Counted from the stretch's first letter, positions 17,868 to 28,362 are shown. The stretch is 64,000 nt of DNA from Natrinema ejinorense (GCF_002494345.1 NZ_NXNI01000001.1:3162001-3226000); one strand, 5' to 3'. Numbers and translations: made by a program. Notes: generated from the sequence alone by a model not told the origin.

Positions 17868-19265
17868 TCAGTGATGATCGTGCGACGAGCCAGCATCCGA
17901 AACCCGTGGCGAATGCTCCGCGAAGTCCTCCGGGGCGTCCTCGAACGCCCGCTTGCAGGAATTAGAACAGAAGTGGTAGGTCTCGCCGTCGTGCGTGGCG
18001 GTCGGACCGTCGTCGTCGGTCCGCATCCCACAGACCGGATCACGGTACTCGCCGGGGGCACCGAGGCCGCGACGGTACACGTACAGGAGGAACCCGGAGA
18101 GTCCGAACGCGACGAGATTGAGGTAGAAGGTGTAGTTCACCTCGAAGTACCGCTGCTCGGTCGCCATCTCGCCGCCGGCCAGATTTGGGACGATGCCGAG
18201 CGCGTCGAAGAGCAGTTCCATGAAAAAGCCAGTAAAGGCCATCGTCACGAAGAAGACGCCGAAGATGTACAGCATGACCGTCCAGCCGTAGTACTTCCGG
18301 TAGACGTTCAACACCGGAATCGTGATGAGATCGGCGTAGACGAACGCGATGACGCCGGCGAAACTGACCCCGCCACCCCAGAGGGCGACCGCGAAGGGGA
18401 CGTTCCCCATGCTCCCGACGAAGCTGATGACGGCGATCGCGACGCCCATGACCGCGTTCTCGGCGGTCACGAGCAGGCCATCACCCTCGAGGAACAGCGC
18501 GTTCCAGACCCACTGCGGGACGAACACGATGACAAAGCCCGAGATGAGAAACCCCGCGACGACGTCCGTCCAGATCATCGACCACTCCTTGCGGTACTGG
18601 TTCCCGAGTTTGTACCAGCCGCCCCACGACCGGAGATCGTCGTACCACGCGCCGCTGCTGGCCGTCTGTTGCCGATAGGTCTCGAGACAGCCCTCGGAAC
18701 AGAACCGCAACGTCTCGCCGCCGTCGGTCACGATCGTGTGTTCGTCCGTCCCCTCCATGCCGCAGGTCGGGTCCGTCATTCCGCCGGCCGCACGGTCCTG
18801 ACGCTCGAGTTCCGCACGGACCTCTTCGAACAGCGTCTCCGGGAGGGTCAGGCGGACGATGACGGCCATAATCGCGATGAGGACGAGTCCGCCGAGGAGT
18901 TCCGCGACGAGGAACTCCCATCCCAGCAGGAGCAGGATCATCAATCCGAGTTCGACGATGAGGTTCGTCGACGCGAACATGAACGCGAGGAAATTGACCG
19001 CGTGCGCGCCCTTCGCGAACAGGCCCTTGCCGATTGCGACGGCACCGAAGCTACAGCCGCTACTCGCCGCGCCGAACGCCGTCGCCTTCGTCAGACTCGA
19101 GAGGTCGCTCTCCCCGAGCACGCGTGCCATTCGCTCCTTCGAGACGTAGACCTGCACGAGACTCGTAATCGCGAGCCCCATAATGATCGCCCACGCGGCC
19201 GTCCAGAGGAAGCCGACGCCGATCCGGAGCGACTCGAGGACGCCCTGGACGAGTGCTGGTTCCAT
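17868..19265 (-). CDS. Permease with two YHS/TRASH metal-binding domains
   Basis: A 465-residue protein of the DUF318/ArsP-like permease family, with two sets of membrane helices. A motif-like segment FGAASSGCSFGAVAIGKGLF sits in the first half. Between the halves is a YHS-type domain (DPTCGMEGTD ... RFCSEGC, about residues 185-218) and near the C-terminus another (DPVCGMRTDD ... HFCSNSCKRAF), followed by a terminal HDHH. Such permeases are implicated in export of metals or metalloids. The two Cys domains and location suggest a role in copper or related soft-metal handling; the substrate is unproven. Confidence 0.85.
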   Translation of the reverse strand: MEPALVQGVLESLRIGVGFLWTAAWAIIMGLAITSLVQVYVSKERMARVLGESDLSSLTKATAFGAASSGCSFGAVAIGKGLFAKGAHAVNFLAFMFASTNLIVELGLMILLLLGWEFLVAELLGGLVLIAIMAVIVRLTLPETLFEEVRAELERQDRAAGGMTDPTCGMEGTDEHTIVTDGGETLRFCSEGCLETYRQQTASSGAWYDDLRSWGGWYKLGNQYRKEWSMIWTDVVAGFLISGFVIVFVPQWVWNALFLEGDGLLVTAENAVMGVAIAVISFVGSMGNVPFAVALWGGGVSFAGVIAFVYADLITIPVLNVYRKYYGWTVMLYIFGVFFVTMAFTGFFMELLFDALGIVPNLAGGEMATEQRYFEVNYTFYLNLVAFGLSGFLLYVYRRGLGAPGEYRDPVCGMRTDDDGPTATHDGETYHFCSNSCKRAFEDAPEDFAEHSPRVSDAGSSHDHH

Positions 19266-19671
19266 GTCTAAGACGTCGGGCGAATCGGCTATTGCGATTT
19301 CCCTTGGAAAACCGGTGGGGTTCCCGGTCCGAAACGACGGAGTCGAAAGCGGTCGCCGAACCGCGCTTCGGTGGCACGGTACCGACCGCCCGTCGGCGTC
19401 TCAGCGACCCGTTTCGGGAATCTAAGCGGCGATGTCCGGACCACCAGCATCGCCCCTTTGGGGCCGCCTCGCTTCGAAACCCCGATCGGGCGGTGAACGC
19501 CACACCGCGACATCGACGAATCGCGGTTCGAACGCGCCAGTGGCCGGCAATAGGACTGTGAAAGTCGAAGTGAATCGACGTTCAAACATTGAATGTTAAG
19601 GGAGAACCGCATTGAGTCACAAGCCCGTATCCCTAGCCGGAGACGGACCGTTCCGTCACCGGTGAAATCTC
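19266..19671. other. Intergenic region with a short perfect palindrome
   Basis: No convincing gene lies in these 406 bp between the divergent permease and SHOCT genes. Open frames on the minus strand are Arg/Ser-rich and look non-coding. At 19585-19597 there is a perfect 13-bp palindrome, AACATTGAATGTT, about 75 bp before the SHOCT gene, which could be an operator. Confidence 0.5.
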
Positions 19672-20040
19672 ATGGCAACCGACACACGCGACACGCGACT
19701 CGCCACGATCGTCCTCGTCGCCATCGGTGCCCTCGTGGTACTGCCGATGGCGTTCATGGGGGTCGGAACGATGGGATTCGGCCCGATGATGGGGGGGCCG
19801 TGGGGCCACGGCATGTGGGGCGGCGGAACGGTACCCGGCTGGCTGCCGCTCGTAGCCGTCCTGGTGCAGCTCCTGTTCGTCGCCGCCGTCGTCGGCGGCG
19901 GCTACCTCGTCTTCCGGGCGATCGCCGGTGCGGACGGCACCGACCGGGCGCTCGAGGAACTACGGGCGGCGTACGCTCGCGGCGAACTGAGCGACGAGGA
20001 GTACGAACAGCGGCGAAACGCGCTCGAACGGAACGAGTAA
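19672..20040 (+). CDS. SHOCT domain membrane protein
   Basis: A 122-residue protein with two membrane helices (about residues 13-35 and 58-82). The loop between them is rich in Gly/Met/Trp/His (MGFGPMMGGPWGHGMWGGG), possibly metal-binding. It ends in a short SHOCT helix pair (ALEELRAAYARGELSDEEYE). SHOCT modules are C-terminal oligomerisation or tethering elements. Its place inside the copper island and its Met/His-rich loop suggest metal association, which is an inference. Confidence 0.8.
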   Translation: MATDTRDTRLATIVLVAIGALVVLPMAFMGVGTMGFGPMMGGPWGHGMWGGGTVPGWLPLVAVLVQLLFVAAVVGGGYLVFRAIAGADGTDRALEELRAAYARGELSDEEYEQRRNALERNE

Positions 20041-20050
20041 TCGGGGGCCG

Positions 20051-20695
20051 ATGTCCAGCACTAGCACGGCGGTCGCCGGCTCCGGTCGGCGCACGGTCCC
20101 GCGGTGGCTCGAGCGGTATACGAGGTTCGGACTCGTCGGGCTCGTCATCGGGACGGGGCTCTGTCTCGCGGCGCTCGTGACGAACCCGGTCCCCGACCCG
20201 TCGTTTCCGTGGCTGACGCTACCGCCGTCGCTCCGGCTTCCGATCGAACAGCCCCGCATCGAACACTGGCCGGTCAGCTACACGGTCGGGATCTGGCTGT
20301 GGATCGGCTGTTTCCCGGCGCTCTTTCCCGCCGGCTACCGGCGGTGGGGCTCGCGGCTCCGACGCGGGGCCGACCTGTGGCTCGTCGGCCTCCCGACGCT
20401 CGCGATGATCGGGTGGACGACCTACTGCCGGTTCTTCTGGCCGAAACTCGAGCCCGCGACGTGGAACGCGCCGTCGTACACGCTGGTCTGTTGGCTGTAC
20501 TGTTCGTCCTCCGACCCGCTCTGGAGCAACGCCGCCTACGCCGTGGCACTGCTCGGGCTCGGGGCGACGGCGCTCGCGATTCGACGCCACGGGCTCGCGC
20601 CGCTCGCCCTCGTCGCGTTCGGACTGCTCGCGTTCCCGCTCGGACTGCCCGCGCTCGCCGAAGGGTATCGACGAACGACCGCCACACTGCACTGA
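20051..20695 (+). CDS. Hypothetical polytopic membrane protein
   Basis: A 214-residue protein starting 10 bp after the SHOCT gene. It has about five or six hydrophobic helices with a Pro/Trp-rich first extracellular loop and a Cys-containing segment VCWLYCSSSDP near residue 150. No family signature was recognised. The spacing indicates an operon with the SHOCT gene and with the amidohydrolase that starts 6 bp downstream. Confidence 0.6.
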   Translation: MSSTSTAVAGSGRRTVPRWLERYTRFGLVGLVIGTGLCLAALVTNPVPDPSFPWLTLPPSLRLPIEQPRIEHWPVSYTVGIWLWIGCFPALFPAGYRRWGSRLRRGADLWLVGLPTLAMIGWTTYCRFFWPKLEPATWNAPSYTLVCWLYCSSSDPLWSNAAYAVALLGLGATALAIRRHGLAPLALVAFGLLAFPLGLPALAEGYRRTTATLH

Positions 20696-20701
20696 CGACA
20701 C

Positions 20702-22162
20702 ATGACGGACATCGCCATTCGCGACGCGATCGTACTCACGGCCGACGAGGAGAACCGACTGTTCGAACGCGGCACGATCGAGATCGAGGACGGCGTCATC
20801 ACGGCCGTTCGCTCCGCTCGAGCCGACGACACCGCGATCGACGCCGACCGGGTCATCGACGGCAGCGACAGCTTGGCGCTGCCGGGGCTGATCAACGCCC
20901 ATACACACCTCGAGCTGACGCCGCTGATCGGCGCGTTCAGTGACCTCGAACTGACCGAGTTGCTGGCGGCCATGACGGCCGTCTACGAGCGCATCGCGGA
21001 CGGGGAGTTCGACTACCTGCTCGAGGCGGGGTACGAACTCGCCGCGTACAACTTCCTCGCGGGCGGTGTCACGACCGTCAACACGATGGACGTCCGGCCG
21101 CGCGTCGGCGCGGAGACGTTCGGCGAGGCCGGCCTCCGTGGAGTCTTCGGCCCGGCGCTGAGCGACCTCTTCTGGGACCGGTCGGTCGACGAGCAGTTCG
21201 CCCGCGCCCGACGGTTCATCGAGGACTATCACGGGACCTACGACGGTCGGATCCGGGCGGCGATCTGCCCGCACGACGACTGGTCGTGTACCCGCGACCT
21301 CTGGGAGCGGGCCGCCGCCCTCGCCGCGGAGTACCCGGATCTGCCCGTCCACACGCACCTGCTCGAACTCGAGGCGAGCGACGCGATGGCGCGGTCGAAC
21401 GGGGCCGCGGACTCGCTGTCGCTGCTCGAGGAGGTCGGACTGCTCGACGACCGATTAGTGGCCGCCCACTTCCGGGTCGCCGACCGGGACGACGTCCGTC
21501 GGACCGCCGCGGCCGACGCCGGCGTGGTCCACTGTCCGTCGGTCTTCGCCTACTGGAACCCCGACCCGGAGCTCCAGTGGACCCCGGTTCCCGAACTCCG
21601 GGCGGCCGGCGTCGACATCGGGCTGGGAATCGACGACCACTACTGGCACGACTCCTACGACCTGTTCGGCGAGGCCCGGCAGGCCCGCCTCGCGGCGTCC
21701 CTCGAGGGGACGGGGCGGCTCTCGTCGATGGAGTTGGTCCGGCTGCTGACGATCGAAGGGGCGCGTGCGCTGGGCGTCGGCGACGAACTCGGCAGCCTCG
21801 CGGTCGGAAAGCGGGCCGACATCGTCCTGCTCGCGGTCGACACGCCGAAGTTCGCGCCCCTGACGAACGTCCCCGCCCGCATCGCCAACAGCGCCGGTGC
21901 CGGCGACGTCGAGACGGTCCTCGTCGACGGCGAGATCGTCGTCGAGGACGGCCGCGTCGAGACGATGGACGCCGACGACGTCCGACTCCGGGTCGAACGC
22001 GCGGTCGAGCGGTTCGCCGACGAGACCGGCTGGGACCTCCACGCCGGCGGCGGCGAGCCGCCGGGCCCCATCGAACTGGCTCGCGACCTGCCCAAACGGG
22101 GACCGGCGCGGTTGTTGAGCCGGCTCGCGCTCGAGTCGATTCGGGCGGAGTTCCCGGGCTGA
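20702..22162 (+). CDS. Amidohydrolase family metal-dependent hydrolase
   Basis: A 486-residue protein of the same superfamily as the deaminase at 10828. It has GLINAHTHLELTPLIGAF (metal HxH, about residue 65), VHTHLLELEAS, LVAAHFRVAD, a VVHCPSVFAYW segment and GLGIDDHYW, where the catalytic Asp is expected. Subtype is uncertain; SAH/MTA or guanine-type deaminases, or atrazine-chlorohydrolase-like enzymes, are possible. It is the last gene of the SHOCT-membrane protein operon and faces the CopB gene, so a link to metals is positional only. Confidence 0.82.
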   Translation: MTDIAIRDAIVLTADEENRLFERGTIEIEDGVITAVRSARADDTAIDADRVIDGSDSLALPGLINAHTHLELTPLIGAFSDLELTELLAAMTAVYERIADGEFDYLLEAGYELAAYNFLAGGVTTVNTMDVRPRVGAETFGEAGLRGVFGPALSDLFWDRSVDEQFARARRFIEDYHGTYDGRIRAAICPHDDWSCTRDLWERAAALAAEYPDLPVHTHLLELEASDAMARSNGAADSLSLLEEVGLLDDRLVAAHFRVADRDDVRRTAAADAGVVHCPSVFAYWNPDPELQWTPVPELRAAGVDIGLGIDDHYWHDSYDLFGEARQARLAASLEGTGRLSSMELVRLLTIEGARALGVGDELGSLAVGKRADIVLLAVDTPKFAPLTNVPARIANSAGAGDVETVLVDGEIVVEDGRVETMDADDVRLRVERAVERFADETGWDLHAGGGEPPGPIELARDLPKRGPARLLSRLALESIRAEFPG

Positions 22163-22322
22163 CCGCGTTCGTTCGGTCCTGATGGAACCGCCTCGGACGC
22201 GAGAGCGGCCCGTCGGGAGCGCGAGCAGCCGCGGTCCGCGGCCTCGAACCGCCGGTAGCCGACGACGGGGACGAGTCCCCACGCGACCAACACGACGACC
22301 GAGAACCAGTCCGATCGGCGAG

Positions 22323-24590
22323 TCAGTCCGCCGATTGCGGGTCCCCGGACACGGGGACTCCCGGCAGACTCGGTACCGAGAGATCCACGCGCCGGAGGAA
22401 CTGCGCGTTGATCGCGACGATCACCGTGCTGAGCGACATGAGCAGCGCGCCGAGGGCCGGCGAGAGGAGGATGCCGATCGGCGCGAGGATCCCGGCAGCC
22501 AGCGGAAGCGCGAAGACGTTGTATCCCGCGGCCCAGACGAGGTTCTGTTGCATCTTCCGGTAGCTCGCCCGGCTGAGTGTGACGAGCCGAACCACGTCCA
22601 TCGGATTGTTCTGGACGAGGATGATGTCCGCCGACTGGACGGCGACGTCCGTCCCGCTGCCGATCGCGATGCCGATGTCGGCCCTGGTGAGCGCCGGCGC
22701 GTCGTTGACGCCGTCGCCGACCATCGCGACCGACTTGCCCTGTTCCTGTAATTCGGTGATCGTCTCGTCTTTGTCCTCGGGCAACACCTCGGCGAAGACG
22801 GTGTCGATCCCGAGATCGGCCGCGACCGCACGGGCGACGTCTTCCGAATCGCCGGTCAACATCGCCACCTCGAGCCCGAGTTCGTGGAGCGCGTCGACGA
22901 CGCGATAGCTCTCCTCGCGGATCACGTCCGCCAGAGCGAAGGCGGCGACGGGTTCGCCATCGCGAACGAGATAGACGACGGTTTGCGCGTTCTCGCCGGC
23001 CCGGTCGGCGAAGCGCTCGAGCTCCGGCGGGACGTCGCCCTCGAGTTCCGAGAGCAGGTTCGGGCCGCCGACGTGGATCCGTTCACCATCCACTGTCGCG
23101 CGAACCCCGCGCCCCTTTAGCGCCTCGAACCCCGTGGCGGATCCCCTCGAGACGCCGCGCTCGTCGGCCGCTTCGCGAACCGCTCGAGCGATCATGTGTT
23201 CGGAGTCCCCCTCGACGGTCGCGGCGAGCCCCAGGGCGTCCTCCTCGGAGACGCCGTCGACGGTCTCGATATCGACTACGCCCTGCTCGCCCTCGGTGAG
23301 CGTCCCGGTCTTGTCGAAGACGACGGTGTCGAGGGTCCGGGCCTGTTCCATCGCAATTCGGTCTCGGACGAGCATCCCGTTGCGCGCGGCCAGCGAGGTG
23401 TTGATCGCGACCACCAGCGGAATCGCTAGCCCGAGCGCGTGCGGACAGGCGATGACGAGGACGGTGACGACCCGTTCGATCACCGTCGAATCGAACCCCG
23501 TCGCGACCGTCCACGCGATCGCCGTGACGACGGCCGCGCCGAGGGCGACGTAGAAGAGCCACCCCGCAGCCCGGTCGGCCAGCATCTGCGTTTGCGACTT
23601 GCTCTCTTGTGCCTCCTCGACGAGGCGCATGATCCCCGCCAGCGTCGTCTCCTCGCCCGTCGCGCTGATTCGGACCCGGAGGCTGCCGTCGCCGTTGACC
23701 GTCCCGCCGATCACCTCGTCGCCGGGCTCCTTCCCGACGGGCGTCGACTCGCCGGTGATCATCGACTCGTCGACGTCCGACTCGCCCTCTTCGAGGACGC
23801 CGTCGGCGGGCACGCTCGCGCCGGGCCGGACGAGGACGAGGTCCCCCTCCTCGAGTTCGCTCGCCGGGACCTCCTCAGTCTCGCCGTCGTCGGTGATCCG
23901 TTCGGCCGTATCCGGCATGAGCTGGGCCAGCTCGTCGAGCGCGCTCGAGGCCCGGCGGACGCTGCGCATCTCGATCCAGTGGCCCAGCAGCATGATGTCG
24001 ATCAGCGTGACGAGTTCCCAGAAGAACGCCGACTGGGTGGGAACGACGACGCTCGCGAGGCTGTAGACGAACGCGACGGTGATCGCCATCGAGATGAGCG
24101 TCATCATCCCCGGCGTCCGATCGCGCAGTTCCGGCCCAGCCATCCGGAGGAAGGGAACGCCACCGTAGGCGAAGACGATCACTGCGAAGACGGGGTTGAT
24201 CCACTCGCTGCCGGGGAACGCCGGCACGGAAAAGCCGAGCCACTCCTGAAGCGTCTCGCTGTAGAGGAGGACGGGGATCGAGAGCAGCGTCGAGACGAAA
24301 AACCGCCGCCGGAACATCGTTTCGTGGCCGGCGTGCATGCCGCCGTCGCCGTGGTCGCCACCGTGACCGTTATCACCGCCGCCCTCGTGGCCGCCGTGAT
24401 CGTGACCGCCCGTTCCGGTGTGGTCGCCCCCGTGCTCCTGCCGATCGCGAATCTCGTCGCGTCCTCGTTCGGCATCGTCGGCCTCGTCCTCGAGCAGCGA
24501 CTCCTCGACCCGGTCCGACCGGTTACCGTCGCCTCCAGCGGTATCCGCCGGCTCCGGATCGGCCTCGGTTCGGCGGTCGTGATCGTCCAT
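22323..24590 (-). CDS. copB: Copper-translocating P-type ATPase, CopB type, with His-rich N-terminus
   Basis: A 755-residue P1B-type ATPase without HMA domains. Residues about 55-90 form a His/Gly/Asp-rich region ([18 protein letters not shown]). Motifs are [12 protein letters not shown], the membrane site [14 protein letters not shown] (CPH, as in CopB, linked to Cu(II)/Ag(I)), [23 protein letters not shown] and [10 protein letters not shown]. It complements the CPC-type CopA at 14155, so the island encodes both P1B subclasses. It converges with the amidohydrolase operon; the start faces hisG divergently. Confidence 0.94.
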   Translation of the reverse strand: MDDHDRRTEADPEPADTAGGDGNRSDRVEESLLEDEADDAERGRDEIRDRQEHGGDHTGTGGHDHGGHEGGGDNGHGGDHGDGGMHAGHETMFRRRFFVSTLLSIPVLLYSETLQEWLGFSVPAFPGSEWINPVFAVIVFAYGGVPFLRMAGPELRDRTPGMMTLISMAITVAFVYSLASVVVPTQSAFFWELVTLIDIMLLGHWIEMRSVRRASSALDELAQLMPDTAERITDDGETEEVPASELEEGDLVLVRPGASVPADGVLEEGESDVDESMITGESTPVGKEPGDEVIGGTVNGDGSLRVRISATGEETTLAGIMRLVEEAQESKSQTQMLADRAAGWLFYVALGAAVVTAIAWTVATGFDSTVIERVVTVLVIACPHALGLAIPLVVAINTSLAARNGMLVRDRIAMEQARTLDTVVFDKTGTLTEGEQGVVDIETVDGVSEEDALGLAATVEGDSEHMIARAVREAADERGVSRGSATGFEALKGRGVRATVDGERIHVGGPNLLSELEGDVPPELERFADRAGENAQTVVYLVRDGEPVAAFALADVIREESYRVVDALHELGLEVAMLTGDSEDVARAVAADLGIDTVFAEVLPEDKDETITELQEQGKSVAMVGDGVNDAPALTRADIGIAIGSGTDVAVQSADIILVQNNPMDVVRLVTLSRASYRKMQQNLVWAAGYNVFALPLAAGILAPIGILLSPALGALLMSLSTVIVAINAQFLRRVDLSVPSLPGVPVSGDPQSAD

Positions 24591-24735
24591 CGGTCAGTTC
24601 CCGTCGGCCGATACGCGATCGAACACCAAGATAGTGAGGCAGGCCACTCCCACGCGAGCATCGAATTCGGGCCCTCGAAGCGACCGTTCGCCGGGATGAA
24701 AAGACAATTCCCCGCCGATGCCGAAGACTGTCCAT

Positions 24736-25596
24736 ATGCGAATCGCCGTTCCCAACAAGGGCCGCCTGCACGAGCCGACGATCGACCTTCTAGAGCGGGC
24801 TGGGCTCCACCTCGAGAACGGTGCGGACCGGAAACTCTACGCGGATACCGTCGACCCCGACGTGACCGTGCTGTTCGCCCGCGCGGCCGACATCCCGGAG
24901 TACGTCGCCGACGGCGCGGCGGATCTCGGAATTACGGGCTTCGATCAGGTCCAGGAAGCCCGCGTCGACACCGTCTCCGAACTGCTCGACCTCGAGTTCG
25001 GGCGCTGTCGACTCGTGCTGGCAGCACCCGAAGACGGCGACATCACGGCCCTCGAGGATCTGGCGGGGAAAACGGTCGCGACCGAGTTCCCGAACATCAC
25101 CGCGGACTTCTTCGCGGACACCGGCGTCGAGCCCGATATCGTCGAGGTTTCGGGCGCGACGGAGCTCACGCCCCACGTCGAGATGGCCGACGCCATCGTC
25201 GACATCACGAGCACCGGGACCACGCTGAAGATGAATCGGCTGGCCGTCATCGACGAGGTCCTCGCGAGTTCCGTCCGACTGTTCGGGCGGGAGGACGTGC
25301 TCGACGACCCAAAGGTCGACGAGGTTCGAACCGCTCTCTCCTCGGTCAAGCAGGCTGAAGGCAAGCGGTATCTGATGATGAACGTTCCGCGGGATCGACT
25401 CGAGGACGTACGCGACGTCATTCCGGGCCTCGGTGGCCCGACGATCATGGACATCGCCGACGAAACCGACGCGGAGTCCAAAGTGGCGGTTCACGCCGTC
25501 GTCAACGAACGGGACGTCTTCGAGACGATCACCGAAGTGAAAGCGGCCGGCGCGAGCGACATTTTGGTGACCGAGATCGAGCGACTCGTCGAATAA
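24736..25596 (+). CDS. hisG: ATP phosphoribosyltransferase, long form
   Basis: First enzyme of histidine synthesis; couples ATP and PRPP. From the ATG at 24736 the protein has 286 residues, matching the long HisG form with a C-terminal regulatory domain for histidine feedback (about 210-286). The start [19 protein letters not shown] is the canonical N-terminus. [12 protein letters not shown] and the PRPP loop [14 protein letters not shown] (about 155-168) are present. The six codons upstream in the same frame are not needed. It lies divergently from copB. Confidence 0.95.
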   Translation: MRIAVPNKGRLHEPTIDLLERAGLHLENGADRKLYADTVDPDVTVLFARAADIPEYVADGAADLGITGFDQVQEARVDTVSELLDLEFGRCRLVLAAPEDGDITALEDLAGKTVATEFPNITADFFADTGVEPDIVEVSGATELTPHVEMADAIVDITSTGTTLKMNRLAVIDEVLASSVRLFGREDVLDDPKVDEVRTALSSVKQAEGKRYLMMNVPRDRLEDVRDVIPGLGGPTIMDIADETDAESKVAVHAVVNERDVFETITEVKAAGASDILVTEIERLVE

Positions 25597-25659
25597 CCGG
25601 TTCGATCGGTCGCTCGAGCGGGAGAACAAGAGTCGGAGACGCGGGTCGAGGGATTCGGA

Positions 25660-26079
25660 TTACTCGAGTCGAGCAGCGATCGGTCGCTCGAGAGAGTCGA
25701 ACTCGAGGAGCGAGTCGAACGCGCTACAGTTCGCTGCCGGGGCGACGAGGTTCCGGACGCGATCGTAGAGAACGATCTCGTGTTCCTCGAGCAACGGGAG
25801 ATGGGTTTCACACAGCGAGGTGTGGATTCGCTGGCGCAGCTGGTGGATCGTCGTTCCGACGGTCGGATCGTGCTCGGCATCGGCGAGTCGAGCGACCAAC
25901 GTCCGCACTGCGATCGGATCGTCGGCGGCGAGCACGCACCGGAGCACTTCCCGCCGGCGATCACTGTCCAGAACCTGAGTGATCGTCTCGCGTGCGAGTG
26001 GCCGCCGACCGGGCGCGCCGTCGCCGCCGAGGTGAAACCGATCCGGAACGGGTGTCGTTCGATCTGGGTGGATCGTCAT
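25660..26079 (-). CDS. DUF7344-type winged-helix protein
   Basis: A 139-residue protein. Residues about 30-110 show the haloarchaeal HTH pattern of this family: VLDSDRRREVLRCVL, then RIHTSLCETHLPLLEEHEIV, where the last segment is the conserved helix and wing. Such proteins are probable transcription regulators with unknown targets. A smaller relative occurs at 59887. The ATG at 26079 is preferred to a GTG two codons upstream. It converges with hisG. Confidence 0.75.
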   Translation of the reverse strand: MTIHPDRTTPVPDRFHLGGDGAPGRRPLARETITQVLDSDRRREVLRCVLAADDPIAVRTLVARLADAEHDPTVGTTIHQLRQRIHTSLCETHLPLLEEHEIVLYDRVRNLVAPAANCSAFDSLLEFDSLERPIAARLE

Positions 26080-26453
26080 GGGCACGTGAGAGTCAGGGCC
26101 GCGATCCCGAATAAACGCGAGCGGTCGTTTCGTCGAATCAGCGTCGATTCAGTCGAATCAGCCCTGCTCGGATGGGATTGAACGATCGATAACTCACTCG
26201 AAGAGACCGCAATCCGGGCGGCGGGCGGGAACGCTGGTGGAGATTCACAGCCGCTCCGGCGTCTCGAAAACACGTAAGATCAGCTTACCAGCGAGTCGTC
26301 GGGGACGGCGGTGAGATTGAAGACGGCTGGAGTGCTGTCGGTCGACCCACCACCGGAGATGCGTCGGCGAGCGGACGGCGGCGGTAAACGGGCAGTGGCA
26401 GCGTGGGCACCGCTCGAGTCGGTCGAGCACGAACGAAACCGGGCCGGACGGCG
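26080..26453. other. Intergenic region downstream of tbp, no firm gene
   Basis: A minus-strand frame from a GTG at 26430 starts with LERCPRCHCPF, zinc-finger-like, but becomes Arg/Ser-rich. In the next frame a halophile-like segment TPAVFNLTAVPDDSLVS ends at about 26281. This may be a frameshifted small zinc-ribbon gene or chance. Nothing else was seen. Confidence 0.35.
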
Positions 26454-27014
26454 TTACTCGAGCAGGCCCAGATCCTCGAGTCGGGAGACGATCTTGTCGA
26501 CGGCGTGTTCGGCGTCGACGGGCTGCTTGCCGCCGGTAATAACGAGTTTCCCGGAGCCAAACAGCAGGGCGACGACCTCGGGGTCGTCGAGTCGATAGAC
26601 GAGGCCGGGGAACTGCTCGGGCTCGTACTCGATGTTCTCCAGTCCCAGTCCGATGGCGATCGCGTTCAAGTTGAGGTTGCGGCCCAGATCGGCCGAGGTG
26701 ACGATGTTCTGGACGACGATCTCGGGGTCCTCGTTGACCTGGATCTGGAGTTCACGGAGCTTGTCGAAGACGATACGCAGGCTCTCGTGGACATCGTCGG
26801 TGCTTTTCGCGCCGGTACAGACGATCTTCCCCGAGCGGAAGATCAGGGCGGCGGATTTGGGATTCTGGGTTCGGTAGACGAGACCGGGGAACTGCTCGGG
26901 GTCGTAGTCGGCCCCCTCGAGGTCCATCGCGACGCTCTGGAGGTCGAGTTCTTGCCCGATGCCGGTCGACGCCACCACGTTTTCGATGTTGATGGTGTCC
27001 TTCGGATCCGTCAT
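26454..27014 (-). CDS. tbp: TATA-box-binding protein
   Basis: General transcription factor that binds the TATA box and nucleates archaeal pre-initiation complexes with TFB. The 186 residues make two imperfect direct repeats forming the saddle (about 8-90 and 98-180), each with the EQFPGLVYR motif and a following SGK(I/L)V strand. The acidic character is normal for haloarchaea, many of which hold several tbp copies. No neighbouring functional partner is evident. Confidence 0.97.
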   Translation of the reverse strand: MTDPKDTINIENVVASTGIGQELDLQSVAMDLEGADYDPEQFPGLVYRTQNPKSAALIFRSGKIVCTGAKSTDDVHESLRIVFDKLRELQIQVNEDPEIVVQNIVTSADLGRNLNLNAIAIGLGLENIEYEPEQFPGLVYRLDDPEVVALLFGSGKLVITGGKQPVDAEHAVDKIVSRLEDLGLLE

Positions 27015-27030
27015 TAGTCGCTTAAAAAGA

Positions 27031-27050
27031 CGTATTTAAGGTTTATAAAG
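27031..27050 (-). promoter_or_regulatory. Promoter of tbp
   Basis: AT-rich segment with CTTTATAAAC on the minus strand, 27-36 bp before the ATG at 27014, followed closer to the gene by CTTAAATACG. It stands out from the GC-rich surroundings and fits a strong TATA element. Confidence 0.55.
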
Positions 27051-27217
27051 GTTAGTACCGCCACCTGATATATCCGGTTTATACGATCCGCGTCGATTCG
27101 CGGATGCGCGGTTTTCGGCCGTTTGACGGGTCACAGGTGTGATATTTGGTATCGAACCGATCGACCCGGTTCGTGAAAAACGGTAGGCTCATAGCCGCCC
27201 CGAAGCGACCATCGATC

Positions 27218-28312
27218 GTGTATCTGCTCGAGCTCGGCGGCGAGGACGACGCGTTCGCAGCCCGCGAGGCGGCCAGCGCGGCGACCGGACTCCGCCGAAT
27301 CGCGCCCGGACTCGCCGTTGCAGGGGGAATCGTCCCCCGACGCATCCGCGGTCTCGCCTACACCCACCGCGCGAGCGAGTTGCTGGGGCGGGGCGCGGCC
27401 GACCTCGCGAGCGCCCGGGCCGTCCTCGAGGCCGCCTCGATCGGCCGCGAGGGGTCGGTCGCGGTGCGGGCGACGGACGTCCACGGCTCGAGCGGCGTGA
27501 GCACGGAACGGGCGGAACGCGAACTCGGTGGAATCCTGGTTGATCGCGGGTTTTCGGTGGATCTCGACGATCCCGATCACCTCCTGCGGGTCGTCTTTTC
27601 GGAGGGGGTCTTCGAGGCCGATGCGGACGGAAACGCCCTCGAGCGCGCCGAGGGTGACGGGCCCGATGAGCCGACGGGCGAGCGCGTCTCCGTCTGTACG
27701 CTCGGCTGGCTCACAGCCGAGAGCGTCCGGGATTTCGGGACGCGTGCGCCGACGGACAAACCGTTCTTCCAGCCCGGGAGCATGGATCCCCTGCTCGCGC
27801 GCGCCGTCGCGAACATGGCGGGCGCTCGAGCGGGGGCGACGATTCTGGATCCGATGTGTGGGACCGGTGGCGTGCTCGTCGAGGCGGGACTGGTCGGGGC
27901 GGACGTGATCGGTACCGACGCGCAGGCGAAGATGGCCCGCGGGGCGCGAGAGAACTTGCGGCACTTCCTCGAGCGGGACGAGCCCTCTCCGACCGGCGTT
28001 TCCCGGGGGTCGTGGCACGTCGGCCGCGGTGACGCAACGCGGCTGCCCCTGGCGGACGATGCCGTCGATGGCGTCGTCTTCGACGCACCCTACGGCCGCC
28101 AGTCGAAGATCGACACCCACCGGCTCGAGGACCTCGTTGCGGGTGCGCTCGCCGAGGCACAGCGGGTCGCGCCGCGGGCGGTCGTGGTCGCCGATCGCTC
28201 GTGGGCGGGCGAGGCGCGCAGGGCCGGATGGGAACTCGAGGCATCCTTCGAGCGGCGCGTGCATCGGTCGCTGACGCGGTACGTGATGGTGCTCGAGCGG
28301 CGATCGCCGTAG
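27218..28312 (+). CDS. tRNA (guanine(10)-N2)-methyltransferase, archaeal Trm-G10/Trm11-like
   Basis: The preferred start is the GTG at 27218, giving VYLLELGGEDDAF, the family N-terminus; the in-frame ATG at 27146 adds 24 atypical residues. The protein (364 residues) has an N-terminal THUMP-type RNA-binding half (about 1-165) and a Rossmann methyltransferase half with motif I DPMCGTGGVLVEAGL (about 207-221) and catalytic motif IV FDAPYGR (about 288-294). It methylates N2 of G10 in tRNA. The asparagine/aspartate-PPY position reads DAPY, as in archaeal members. Confidence 0.9.
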   Translation: MYLLELGGEDDAFAAREAASAATGLRRIAPGLAVAGGIVPRRIRGLAYTHRASELLGRGAADLASARAVLEAASIGREGSVAVRATDVHGSSGVSTERAERELGGILVDRGFSVDLDDPDHLLRVVFSEGVFEADADGNALERAEGDGPDEPTGERVSVCTLGWLTAESVRDFGTRAPTDKPFFQPGSMDPLLARAVANMAGARAGATILDPMCGTGGVLVEAGLVGADVIGTDAQAKMARGARENLRHFLERDEPSPTGVSRGSWHVGRGDATRLPLADDAVDGVVFDAPYGRQSKIDTHRLEDLVAGALAEAQRVAPRAVVVADRSWAGEARRAGWELEASFERRVHRSLTRYVMVLERRSP

Positions 28313-28362
28313 CTACCGTTCGTATCGAAGCGACTAGTTGGGTTGCTGCTGCGGTGAGTGCG

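Noticed and set aside
26282-26430. Small zinc-finger-like frame after tbp
   Set aside because: CPRCHC near the start is suggestive, but only one Cys cluster exists and the frame degrades; left as a note on the gap, not as a gene.
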